A stretch of 64,000 nt of DNA from Gemmatales bacterium (GTDB taxonomy: Bacteria > Planctomycetota > Planctomycetia > Gemmatales > Gemmataceae): assembly GCA_026004675.1 (NCBI GenBank), contig BPJP01000001.1, positions 620,001 through 684,000 on the forward strand, written 5' to 3'. Numbering within the stretch: position 1 is the first letter of the stretch; every line of letters starts with the position of its first letter. The notes beneath the pieces were generated by a model that made no database searches, had not been told where the DNA came from, and saw only the letters and a list, made by a program, of their open reading frames with translations. A program made the translations under genes and the position numbers. Positions 34,664-42,470 of the stretch are shown in pieces.

Positions 34664-36088
34664 TTACGCTCTCGATTCGTGCACGCGGTTTTCCCATTCA
34701 TCGAGAAGCTTGCCGATGTCGCGGTAATTGAAGTCGATGTTCGCCAGATCGTGGGCCAAATCAATTGCCTGGTTCAGGTCGCCGGCGGTGGCATAGCCTT
34801 TGGCGAGTTCATAAAGGATGGCTTTGCGGTTTTCGGTGTCGGCAGCCGGCAACTGCTGAAGGGCTTCCTCGAAATTGCGTTGGGCCAGGCGCCAGTTTTT
34901 GCGATTTTTGAAACAGTAGCCCAGATACATCAAAGCTTTCCACTGGAATCGGCTATCCGTGCGCAACGCCTGGAGTTCGCGAATCGCTTCATCCAGTTGC
35001 CCGGCTCGCAGCAAGCGAACGCCCAGTTCGAACCGAAGTTGGCGGTCGGTGGGATAGCGGTCGGCCTTTTTGCGATAGAGTTCCAGCTCGAGGGAATTGA
35101 TTTCTTTGATCAGGCGATCGCGTATCTCGAGGAGTGCTTCATCGTCGGGTTTTTCCTGAAGTTTAGCCAACGTCAAGTCGAGATCTCGTTGAAAGGCGGC
35201 GATGTCCAGCTCCATGGCTGCAGCCGACAGGTCGAAGTGGTTGCCGGTCGCCTTCAGCCCGTCCTGAAGGGCCCGACGTGCCTCCTCGAAGCGATCGGCC
35301 TTGCGAAAATAATTGACAAGATTGAGCCACGGAGCAGGGTTGGTGGGGTCGGCCAGCGCTTTGGAATACAAGGTTTGGGCTTCGGCTTCGGTCGAAGGGA
35401 CCTCCGGCGTATCGGGTTGACCGCCTGGCTGTGGCTTCTGGGTCGGCAAGGAAGGTTGTTCGCCTGTGACGACTTGTTCATAATTGCCACGAATGATGGT
35501 GTCGCTGGCGGCAAGGTCTTTGGCTTTGTGGTGTGCTTCCACATCGCGCGGGTCGGCTTCCTTGACAAGTTCCCAAAGTTGAATGGCCTGGGTGAAGTTG
35601 CCTCGCTTCTCGTAAAGGCGAGCAAGGGTGCGATTGACGGTGGCGTTCTTGGGGTCTTTTTGCCGGGCCTGCTCCAGAATCCAGACCGCGACATCCATCA
35701 GGTTGAGCATTTCCGCAGCGGCGGCCATGTCCATCTGGGCGCCAATATCCCATGGGTTTTTGGTCAGGACCTCTTCCCCATATTCGAGAACCTTGAGATA
35801 ATCACGTGCCCGTTTGGCAGATTTGAGTCTGGCCCGCGCTGCCGAGGTGGTGATGATTGCCAGAGTGCTGCCTCGAAGGTTGTTCTTGTATTTGTTTTTT
35901 TCCACTTGCCGCAAAGCCCGGCGGTAGATCAGATTGGCCGGATCGATCTTGCAGCACGATAACAACAGCTGAATGGCATAATCATATTCGCCGCGTGCAA
36001 CGACTTGTTGGGCGCGTTCGAACTGCCCGACGGCGGCACGGCGCTGCTCAGGCGTGGGTGCGGGGATACTCGGTTCGGCTTGCGACAT
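34664..36088 (-). CDS. Tetratricopeptide-repeat protein
   Basis: The protein has 474 residues and no signal peptide. TPR-like helices include ARGEYDYAIQLLLSCCKIDP, VWILEQARQKDPKNATVNRT, LARLYEKRGNFTQAIQLWEL, FRKADRFEEARRALQDGL and LLRAGQLDEAIRELQALR. A proline- and glutamine-rich linker (PSLPTQKPQPGGQPDTPE) splits two TPR groups. Such proteins assemble complexes in the cytoplasm. No enzymatic domain is seen. The gene converges on the helicase-associated-domain gene. Confidence 0.85.
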   Translation of the reverse strand: MSQAEPSIPAPTPEQRRAAVGQFERAQQVVARGEYDYAIQLLLSCCKIDPANLIYRRALRQVEKNKYKNNLRGSTLAIITTSAARARLKSAKRARDYLKVLEYGEEVLTKNPWDIGAQMDMAAAAEMLNLMDVAVWILEQARQKDPKNATVNRTLARLYEKRGNFTQAIQLWELVKEADPRDVEAHHKAKDLAASDTIIRGNYEQVVTGEQPSLPTQKPQPGGQPDTPEVPSTEAEAQTLYSKALADPTNPAPWLNLVNYFRKADRFEEARRALQDGLKATGNHFDLSAAAMELDIAAFQRDLDLTLAKLQEKPDDEALLEIRDRLIKEINSLELELYRKKADRYPTDRQLRFELGVRLLRAGQLDEAIRELQALRTDSRFQWKALMYLGYCFKNRKNWRLAQRNFEEALQQLPAADTENRKAILYELAKGYATAGDLNQAIDLAHDLANIDFNYRDIGKLLDEWENRVHESRA

Positions 36089-36243
36089 TGCCTTCCTGCG
36101 CGGCAGGGAACCCTGTTAGAATAGGCTATCTTTCAAACAGTTGTAGACTACCATAACGGTGTTGGTCGTCAAGGTGCCGACCCCACATCTGTGCTCTGAG
36201 CGGTCGTCAACGGAAAGATGCCTGCGACACTGAGAGGTCTATT

Positions 36244-36951
36244 ATGAACCGAATCGTCAGCTTTGTCAGTCTGTTGCTGCTGGCGGCACCTGTTGTTGCC
36301 GCAGACGAAAAAGAATTGAAAGAAGACCCGGCGGCGAGCAAGCTGCTGGCCGACGCCCGTGCCGCCCGTGCCCAATGGCAGGACTTCCCGGGTTTTCAGG
36401 CCGACATCGAGATCAACCTGGACGGCACCGTTGTCCGAGGCAAAGCCGCCGTCAGCCCCGCTGGTAAAGTCTCCATCGACGTTCCCGATGCCCGGGCCGA
36501 AGCCTTTGCCAAACGCACTTTGAGCACAATTGTTGATCACCGCTTGGACAACTCGGCAGCTCTGAAAACACCTTGTGCTTTCACCGATTCGGACACCTCC
36601 CATCCCTTGGGCCGCGCCATCCGCGTCCTCAATGACGAATTCCACTCCAGTTATCGCATCCGCGATCGCCAGATCATCGTCGTCAACCGGCGCATGCCAA
36701 TGTTTCGCTTCACGATCACTGTCTTGAAAAACCGTCTCAATGCCGATCAACGTTTTCTCACCGAGTGCTTCGTCGTAAACTCTTGGGATCTTCAGTCCGA
36801 CAAACTGTTGCGCTCGCAAACGTTCTACCACACGTGGAAAAGAGTCGGAAAACTGGACCTCCCCGAATCGGTCCTCGTCGTGACGGCATCATCTGGGAAG
36901 CTCGAAGCACAAAAGCTGACCCTGTCAAACTTCAAGCTCGGTACGAAATGA
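36244..36951 (+). CDS. Secreted DUF3386-like protein
   Basis: The 235-residue protein begins with a signal peptide (NRIVSFVSLLLLAAPVVAA). The mature part has KLLADARAARAQWQDFPGFQ, ADIEINLDGTVVRGKAAVSP and LSTIVDHRLDN, which resemble the DUF3386 family, mostly known from cyanobacteria and planctomycetes. The function is unknown. A GAGAGG site lies before the ATG. The thioredoxin-like gene starts 99 bases downstream in the same direction. Confidence 0.65.
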   Translation: MNRIVSFVSLLLLAAPVVAADEKELKEDPAASKLLADARAARAQWQDFPGFQADIEINLDGTVVRGKAAVSPAGKVSIDVPDARAEAFAKRTLSTIVDHRLDNSAALKTPCAFTDSDTSHPLGRAIRVLNDEFHSSYRIRDRQIIVVNRRMPMFRFTITVLKNRLNADQRFLTECFVVNSWDLQSDKLLRSQTFYHTWKRVGKLDLPESVLVVTASSGKLEAQKLTLSNFKLGTK

Positions 36952-37050
36952 AACCACCAAAGTCCGTCATTCAAATAATCAATGCGTCTGATACGTCCGT
37001 AGGATAAGGTGCTTTTCGGTTTCTGATTGGAACTTTATAGGGAGGTTGAA

Positions 37051-37569
37051 ATGCATTACGCTAGCAGCCGCGCCTGCACCCTCGCCCTTGCTGCTGTGCT
37101 CGCCGCGATGCCAAACCTGGATGCCGACGACAAATCCGACAAAGGAGTCAAGGTCGACACCGTCAAATTCCAAGGCTTGATCGACGTCGTCAAGAAAAAC
37201 AAAGGGAAAGTCGTCGTCATTGATTTCTGGAGCACAACCTGACTGATTTGCATCGAAGAACTTCCGCATCTGGTCGAGATGCAAAAGAAATACGGCAAAA
37301 ATCTCGTCGCCGTCACCGTCGACCTGGATGAGCCGGGCGACAAGAATCTCAAGCAAAAAGTCGTCAAGATTCTAACCAAGATCAAAGCTGCCCAAACGAC
37401 GAACCTCATTCTCGATGAAAAGCCCGAAGTCTGGCAAAAGAAACTGAAAATCGAAGGTCCCCCCGTCGTTATTGTCTTTGATCGAAGCGGCAAACTCGTC
37501 AAGAAATACGACGAGGGACAAGGGTACGACGAAATTAGCAAATACGTCGTCAAGTTGTTGGAGGAGTAA
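37051..37569 (+). CDS. TlpA/thioredoxin-like protein with in-frame UGA at the redox cysteine, candidate selenoprotein
   Basis: The reading frame of 173 codons runs from a signal-like N-terminus (HYASSRACTLALAAVLAAM) through one TGA (37240-37242, codon 64) to a TAA-type stop after KLLEE. Around it the protein reads VVVIDFWSTT-UGA-LIC-IEELPHLVEMQKKY. Against the TlpA pattern WATxCxxCxxExPHL, the UGA sits exactly on the first, nucleophilic cysteine of CxxC, and the second is TGC at 37249-37251. Everything downstream is a normal thioredoxin fold, including the cis-proline region PPVVIVFDRSGKLV. UxxC is a known selenoprotein redox motif. The alternative is a Cys-to-stop mutation. The ATG has GGGAGG six bases upstream. 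Confidence 0.7.
37247..37285 (+). promoter_or_regulatory. Candidate bacterial SECIS-like hairpin
   Basis: TTTGCATC (37247-37254) is perfectly complementary to GATGCAAA (37278-37285). It begins four bases after the in-frame UGA at 37240-37242. Inside, CGA/TCG and AGA/TCT pairs with small bulges can extend the stem to an apical loop around 37260-37268, about 18-26 bases past the UGA. That spacing fits what I recall for bacterial selenocysteine insertion hairpins. The helix also lies in coding sequence, so chance cannot be excluded without folding statistics. Confidence 0.4.
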
Positions 37570-37609
37570 CGTTGGGCAAATAACGATCAACGAGCCATGA
37601 ACCAGACCA

Positions 37610-37673
37610 CCCGGCAAAGGCACGCCTTTCTCCGATGAAGAGAAGGAACGGCGCGCCGTTGCCGGGATTTTTT
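37610..37673 (+). terminator. Rho-independent terminator
   Basis: CCCGGCAA (37610-37617) pairs with TTGCCGGG (37659-37666), and inner GCACGCC and GGCGCGC segments pair as well, followed by seven T. It lies 41 bases after the thioredoxin-like gene and isolates it from the DUF1559 gene downstream. Confidence 0.75.
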
Positions 37674-37820
37674 TCAACATCGCCGGCACTCGCCGCAGAG
37701 AAATCCAATCAGCCCGAGGTCGAGGGGTCGAGGATAATAAGAATGAATTTGTTGCCCGGCCGTTTAGTCCTATGTTAATATTATTGAAACGCCCCCCGCA
37801 CATTCGACTCGGAGAGCCCC

Positions 37821-38798
37821 ATGCGTCGTCACGCCTTTACCCTCGTTGAACTTCTGGTGGTGATCGCTATTATCGGAGTGCTGATCGGTTTGTTATTGCC
37901 GGCGGTGCAAAAAGTTCGCGAGGCATCCAACCGGTTGTCGTGCCAGAACAACCTCAAACAATTGGAACTGGCATTGCATAACTACCACGACGCAATCGGC
38001 AATTTTCCCATGGCGTCGGAAATTCCGTCCATGTACGGACCATCGCCTCTCGTCTATATCCTCCCGTACATCGAGCAGCAAAACGTTTATAATATGTATG
38101 ACTTCCAAGGGCACTCAGGAGCATCGATTGGCCGAACGCCTACCAACGACAAAGCGGGGGCGGTTCGTCCGAAGATTTTGTTGTGCCCCTCGGAAACACA
38201 AAGGGGCGAAATGACGCAACTCGGTTGGACCAACTATCATTGCAATTACGGTACCTGGGTATATGCCAGAGGTTGGGATGGGGTGTTCGGCCCGAATTTC
38301 TGGGCTGGCGGCAAACCATCGCCCGGCATCATTCGCATCGACGACATCACCGACGGCACAAGCAACACCGCATCTCTGGCCGAGGTTGTCAATGGACCGT
38401 ATGTCAGTTCCGCGCCGAAAAGCCAACTTGCGGATTGCTACGAGTTCGGCAGCCTGCCAACCACCAACCTCGCCAGTGCCAGAAACGCTTTGCTCGCCCG
38501 AGACTGGCAGTCCGCGTCCATTCCTTGGGGCGGCAGCTGGCGTTATCGAGGCTATCCGTGGCGAGAGGGTTCCATTTGGCGAAACGGCTACAATCATTTG
38601 CTACCGCCCAATGCCACTTGTTGGCGTGTCAATAACGACTGGTGGCAACTCGTGACGCCCGCAACCAGCTACCATCCTGGCGGCGTCAACGTGGCATTTG
38701 CCGACGGTAGCGTTCGTTTCGTATCGCAGACCGTTGACCCGAACGTATGGACGGCCGCCGGCAGTCGAAATGGCGGCGAAGGCTATCCTCCTCCCTAA
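37821..38798 (+). CDS. DUF1559 prepilin-like protein
   Basis: The 325-residue protein has a type IV prepilin signal: HAFTLVELLVVIAIIGVLIGLLLPAV, cleaved after the basic leader by prepilin peptidase. The body is DUF1559: QNNLKQLELALHNYHDAIGNFP, then LLCPSE and DGTSNTASLAEVV, ending in HPGGVNVAFADGSVRFVSQ. Planctomycetes encode dozens of these pseudopilins, thought to form surface or secretion structures. A GGAGAG site precedes the ATG. The small lipoprotein gene follows after 15 bases. Confidence 0.96.
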   Translation: MRRHAFTLVELLVVIAIIGVLIGLLLPAVQKVREASNRLSCQNNLKQLELALHNYHDAIGNFPMASEIPSMYGPSPLVYILPYIEQQNVYNMYDFQGHSGASIGRTPTNDKAGAVRPKILLCPSETQRGEMTQLGWTNYHCNYGTWVYARGWDGVFGPNFWAGGKPSPGIIRIDDITDGTSNTASLAEVVNGPYVSSAPKSQLADCYEFGSLPTTNLASARNALLARDWQSASIPWGGSWRYRGYPWREGSIWRNGYNHLLPPNATCWRVNNDWWQLVTPATSYHPGGVNVAFADGSVRFVSQTVDPNVWTAAGSRNGGEGYPPP

Positions 38799-38813
38799 AC
38801 CAAGAGCACGATC

Positions 38814-38996
38814 ATGCGTTTCCTTTCCACTTTCGCAATGGGCTTCATGATGCTCCTTGGTCTGGCTGGCTGCGGCAAGGAAGAAGATCCGAATGCCGAT
38901 GTCGATCAGGAAGCCCTCAAAAAAGAGATCGAACAGTTGAACGAACAAAGGCAGAAGGAATGGGGGCCGCAAACACCCCCCAGTCGGCAAAGGTAG
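38814..38996 (+). CDS. Small lipoprotein
   Basis: The protein has 60 residues with a lipobox (LLGLAGC) after a short hydrophobic stretch, so cysteine 20 would be lipidated. The mature part, GKEEDPNADVDQEALKKEIEQLNEQRQKEW, is charged and could form one coiled-coil helix. It follows the DUF1559 gene by 15 bases and is probably co-transcribed with it, which is a common pairing in planctomycetes. An AAGAG site lies before the ATG. Confidence 0.8.
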   Translation: MRFLSTFAMGFMMLLGLAGCGKEEDPNADVDQEALKKEIEQLNEQRQKEWGPQTPPSRQR

Positions 38997-38999
38997 AAT

Positions 39000-39245
39000 T
39001 TAGCCGCCGCTGACGGGGGGCAAAAGTGCCACTTCAGTGCCGTCTTTCAGCGGTGCAGCGTCATCGAGGAACTCATTTTCAGCCGCCAATCGGCAGTGTT
39101 TCAGCAACGGCCTCAGATCGGGATAACGGACGGCGAGGTGCTCGAGTAGATCCCGGACGCAGGCACCGTCGGCCAATTCCACCCGCACAACGTCCGCGCC
39201 AACGATATCCTTGCTCCGTGCGAACAGACGAACATGTACAATCAT
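39000..39245 (-). CDS. MoaD/ThiS-family sulfur carrier protein
   Basis: The protein has 81 residues and a beta-grasp pattern: VHVRLFARSKDIVGADVVRVEL, LLEHLAVRYPDLRPLLKHC and DGTEVALLPPVSGG. It ends in the diglycine that carries the thiocarboxylate in molybdopterin synthase small subunits. The length and ARSKDIVGAD motif are MoaD-like rather than ThiS-like. No other moa gene is near; a tungstate-binding protein ends the window's left edge. The site before the ATG is weak. Confidence 0.85.
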   Translation of the reverse strand: MIVHVRLFARSKDIVGADVVRVELADGACVRDLLEHLAVRYPDLRPLLKHCRLAAENEFLDDAAPLKDGTEVALLPPVSGG

Positions 39246-39343
39246 TGACTTTATTCATGCTCTTGAGATTCTCCCAAACGTCAGGAACTCGCCGGGCGAA
39301 CCAAGACTATCTTTCTTGTCCACAGGAAAAGGACGTTTGGAAG

Positions 39344-41977
39344 CTATTTTCCTGTATACTTGATCCACATCGGCGATGCCCAGGCGATATTGCCGTCGGT
39401 TTGCTGAATGCGGACATAGTAGTAGCTGACGCCAGGAGTCGCATCCATGTCGACGTAGTGCAGCTTGACTTCGCTCTTCTTCGGTTTGGCCGTGTAAACG
39501 TATTTGTTATTACGGATCACGTGCACTTCCTTTATGGGCTGCGTCCCGATGACATGGATATCCAAAGCAGGACGTTTGTCCGTTTCGAACTCGTCTCCCA
39601 TCATGTGGTCGCCTGAGCGGACGACGAGAATGATGTTGTCGGTGGCAGCATAGCAATGGCGCTTCTTGAATGCGTCGATGATTCCTTGGCGCGATTCCTC
39701 TTCGACGAATGGCACCGCATAGCTCATGTGCGTGCTGACGTGGTCGCTCGAGGATTGAAAACCGAGGCGATAGCCTTTTTTCAAGGCGTTCCACACGAAG
39801 CCGGCGGGCTGGTAGCCGCCGATTTGCGTCTTTTCGGTCGCGGAGCGCGGTGCGCCGAAATGTTCGTAATTGTGGCGATGCCCCTGATAGATTTCCACAA
39901 TGGGTTCAGCAATCGGATCGTTGTCACGCCAATCGGTTCCCATGTTCGTACCGCTGGTATGCGAAGCGCAAATGGCACCAAAATGCTTGAGATAACGGTA
40001 AAGCATCTTTGTATCGGGAGTCCCTTTTTCGGGCGTCCCCTTCAAGTTGCCTCGAGGAAGGGGTCGGATGCCACGGCGTGGGAAAATCACATTGCGGTGC
40101 CCATTAGGATAACTATTGCTGCGTTCGTGGGTTTGTGCCGCCACAAAATGCGGCGGGTTGTGAAACAGGTCGGTAATCTTCTGGATCTGCCACCACATAT
40201 ATTCGTGGTGGAAACCATTGTCATGATCGCCGTTGCCCATCCAATCGAGTTTGCCAGCGTCGAGGGCATATCGCCAGCTGTCTTCGAGCAGGCCATCCTG
40301 GTCGCGGTGGGCTGTGTATTCGGTGTGGCGGTGGAATTCGCCACGGATAGGGCGCAGCTCTTTGCCGCCCACTTCGATGCGGTATTTCCTCACACGGGCG
40401 ACATCCTCTGTCTCGTTCTTATGAACGACCGGCACGTTCTGCTTTTCCGGATCGACGGCTTTGACCAACTTCATTTCTGGTTTTTCTTTCCCCTTCGGAG
40501 TTCTCAAAATGGAAGCGTAGAGATCATCTTGACCTCGGCTCTGAGTCCGGCTGCGGCTGTCACCGCTGTAAACAACCAACATGTCCTTACCGTGCCCGAC
40601 CAGCGGCGGACGGTTATCGAGCAAATTCTCCGATGCAGGTAGTTGAAACGGGCCCGACCAATGTGCCCCGTCATAATAGAAAGCGAAGCTGACCCACACC
40701 TCGCCGCCGCCGCCGGGAGATGGATGATGACGCAGGAGCAACCAAACCCCACCATCTTCGCCAATGGCCAACTGCGGTACGCTCTTGTTTCGGCCAAGTT
40801 TGCCTTCGAAGGCCTTCTCCAGGTCCTCCGCCGGTTGCTTCAATGTGCCATTTTCCAGACACCGGACTTTCACCGTGCGATTGATATACAACGCATAGCC
40901 TGGATTCTTGTCGAAACCAATCCGCTCGAAGTTGGCGGTGGAATAATCCTTGCCCCATTGTTCGTCGCCAAGTTCGTAAGCGATCCAGACACGATCCTTG
41001 GCGTCGACGGCAATGTCTGGCCGCGCTTCGAATCGCAGCGTGCCAGCAATGGTCCACGTCTTGTTCTGTTTGCCAAACGACCGCAGCTGCACGTCGTAAT
41101 TACCCTTGTCATAAGTATCCCAGGCAACATAGACGTTGCCTTGGCTGTCAGCGGCAATCGACGGGCACCAGTCGTTGGCCTGGCTGTCGGAAACAGTGAC
41201 GACTTTTTTGGCTCCGTCCGATACGGAAGTCAGAAAGATGTCGAAATTGTTGCCTCGCCAGCCTTGCCAGGCGACCCACACTTTGCCGCTGGCATCGGTC
41301 GCAGCGACGACGTGAAAATCGGACCCCGGGTCTTTGGTAACCCGTACAATATCCGACCAGGTTTTCTTTTTCGGTGAATACACTCGGTAATAAATATCCC
41401 AGTTGCCTTTCGCCTGCTGTGCCCAGGCGACCACGACGTTGCCCTGACCGTCGACGGCAACAGTTGGCCGCCACACGTCCAACCCTCGATCGGTGACGTC
41501 GATTTCGCTATGCCACGTCTTGCCGTCGAAGCGCACCAGCCGAATCTGGTCGCCGTTCCCTTTGGGTACGAGGTCATCGAAATTCCCCGCGAGTATTCGT
41601 TCCATCACAATCGGGCGGCCTGGCTCATACGACACATATGCCAACCAGACTGTGCCATCTTTCGCCTTGGCCAACGCGGGAAAGTCATCTTCGGTATCCG
41701 GTGTTGTGAGGTTGATCGTTCCGGGCCGCCGGGCTACGGCAATCTGTTTGAACGTCTTGCTGCTCCCCTCTTCGATTTCGCCAACTTTGAACGAAACCGT
41801 TTGCGGAGTCGTTTTGATGGTGACTTCGGCAGCGGGCGGCGCCGCCACGTCAACCCGAATCACTGCCGGGACAATTGATGTCCGTTTGCCGCGCTTTTGC
41901 TTCACCGAACGCACTTCAAAACGGTTTTTCGTCGCAGTCGCCTTGGCCCCGCCGCGGACCACGGCAATCCGAACCAC
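39344..41977 (-). CDS. Large secreted PHP/DUF3604-like protein, main frame
   Basis: About 877 residues are open from a GTG at 41977, but homology suggests the true N-terminus lies upstream in other frames. Residues about 90-480 form a beta-propeller: repeats such as DGTVWLAYVS, DGQGNVVVAWAQQAKGNWDI and DSQGNVYVAWDTYDKGNYDV. The C-terminal part carries PHP-phosphoesterase-like metal motifs: GEFHRHTEYTAHRDQDG, MGNGDHDNGFHHEYMWW, ASHTSGTNMGTDW and SSDHVSTHMSYA. This combination is DUF3604-like. The role is unknown, perhaps phosphoester hydrolysis outside the cytoplasm. Upstream codons read SGSVQVKGGEVVRIA in frame. Confidence 0.7.
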   Translation of the reverse strand: MVRIAVVRGGAKATATKNRFEVRSVKQKRGKRTSIVPAVIRVDVAAPPAAEVTIKTTPQTVSFKVGEIEEGSSKTFKQIAVARRPGTINLTTPDTEDDFPALAKAKDGTVWLAYVSYEPGRPIVMERILAGNFDDLVPKGNGDQIRLVRFDGKTWHSEIDVTDRGLDVWRPTVAVDGQGNVVVAWAQQAKGNWDIYYRVYSPKKKTWSDIVRVTKDPGSDFHVVAATDASGKVWVAWQGWRGNNFDIFLTSVSDGAKKVVTVSDSQANDWCPSIAADSQGNVYVAWDTYDKGNYDVQLRSFGKQNKTWTIAGTLRFEARPDIAVDAKDRVWIAYELGDEQWGKDYSTANFERIGFDKNPGYALYINRTVKVRCLENGTLKQPAEDLEKAFEGKLGRNKSVPQLAIGEDGGVWLLLRHHPSPGGGGEVWVSFAFYYDGAHWSGPFQLPASENLLDNRPPLVGHGKDMLVVYSGDSRSRTQSRGQDDLYASILRTPKGKEKPEMKLVKAVDPEKQNVPVVHKNETEDVARVRKYRIEVGGKELRPIRGEFHRHTEYTAHRDQDGLLEDSWRYALDAGKLDWMGNGDHDNGFHHEYMWWQIQKITDLFHNPPHFVAAQTHERSNSYPNGHRNVIFPRRGIRPLPRGNLKGTPEKGTPDTKMLYRYLKHFGAICASHTSGTNMGTDWRDNDPIAEPIVEIYQGHRHNYEHFGAPRSATEKTQIGGYQPAGFVWNALKKGYRLGFQSSSDHVSTHMSYAVPFVEEESRQGIIDAFKKRHCYAATDNIILVVRSGDHMMGDEFETDKRPALDIHVIGTQPIKEVHVIRNNKYVYTAKPKKSEVKLHYVDMDATPGVSYYYVRIQQTDGNIAWASPMWIKYTGK

Positions 41978-42064
41978 CTCGCCCCCTTTTACCTGAACAC
42001 TGCCGCTCCAATCGGTTGGTTTTTGTATCCTTCAAACCCAGCGAAACTTCAAGACTCACAAGAA

Positions 42065-42214
42065 TCAGTGGGGCATGTCGATTGGTTTGCGTGGTTGGCG
42101 TTCCGGCCTGGCCGGTGCCTCTTTTTGTGCCGGACTCATCAATGTCGTCAACGACACAAAAAATATCAGCGTTGCCAAACCACCGACGCCGGCAAGAATT
42201 CGAGATTTTCGCAT
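42065..42214 (-). pseudogene. Signal-peptide start of the PHP/DUF3604-like gene, out of frame
   Basis: This short frame reads MRKSRILAGVGGLATLIFFV, then TTLMSPAQKEAPARPERQ and PRKPIDMPH, and stops. It is a signal peptide with a linker. Adding one C in the CCCC run (plus strand G at 42070-42073) continues into LILVSLEVSLGLKDTK, and removing one base in the A run (plus strand T at 42020-42024) leads into PTDWSGSVQVKGGEVV and the main frame of the large gene. Both breaks are in homopolymers, so sequence error is as likely as mutation. Confidence 0.6.
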
Positions 42215-42470
42215 GTCCGAACCCACCAATTGTTGAAGTCCCTGCTTGTGCAACCCTGCACTATCATGCAAACGAACGGCCTTGGCTGCAAGTGGGAAAA
42301 CACTCGCTCAATGATATTGCCCCACTGTTGACTGTGCCTTCATCATGCTTTCGGGTTTTGGCGAAACGGTGGTGTAGTCGGCCTGTAAAATGAATGAATG
42401 GTCCAGATTGCGTATTGCATGGAGAAGATCTGGCGGCACGGTTTGCTTCTTGGTGGCAACCGGAATATGA

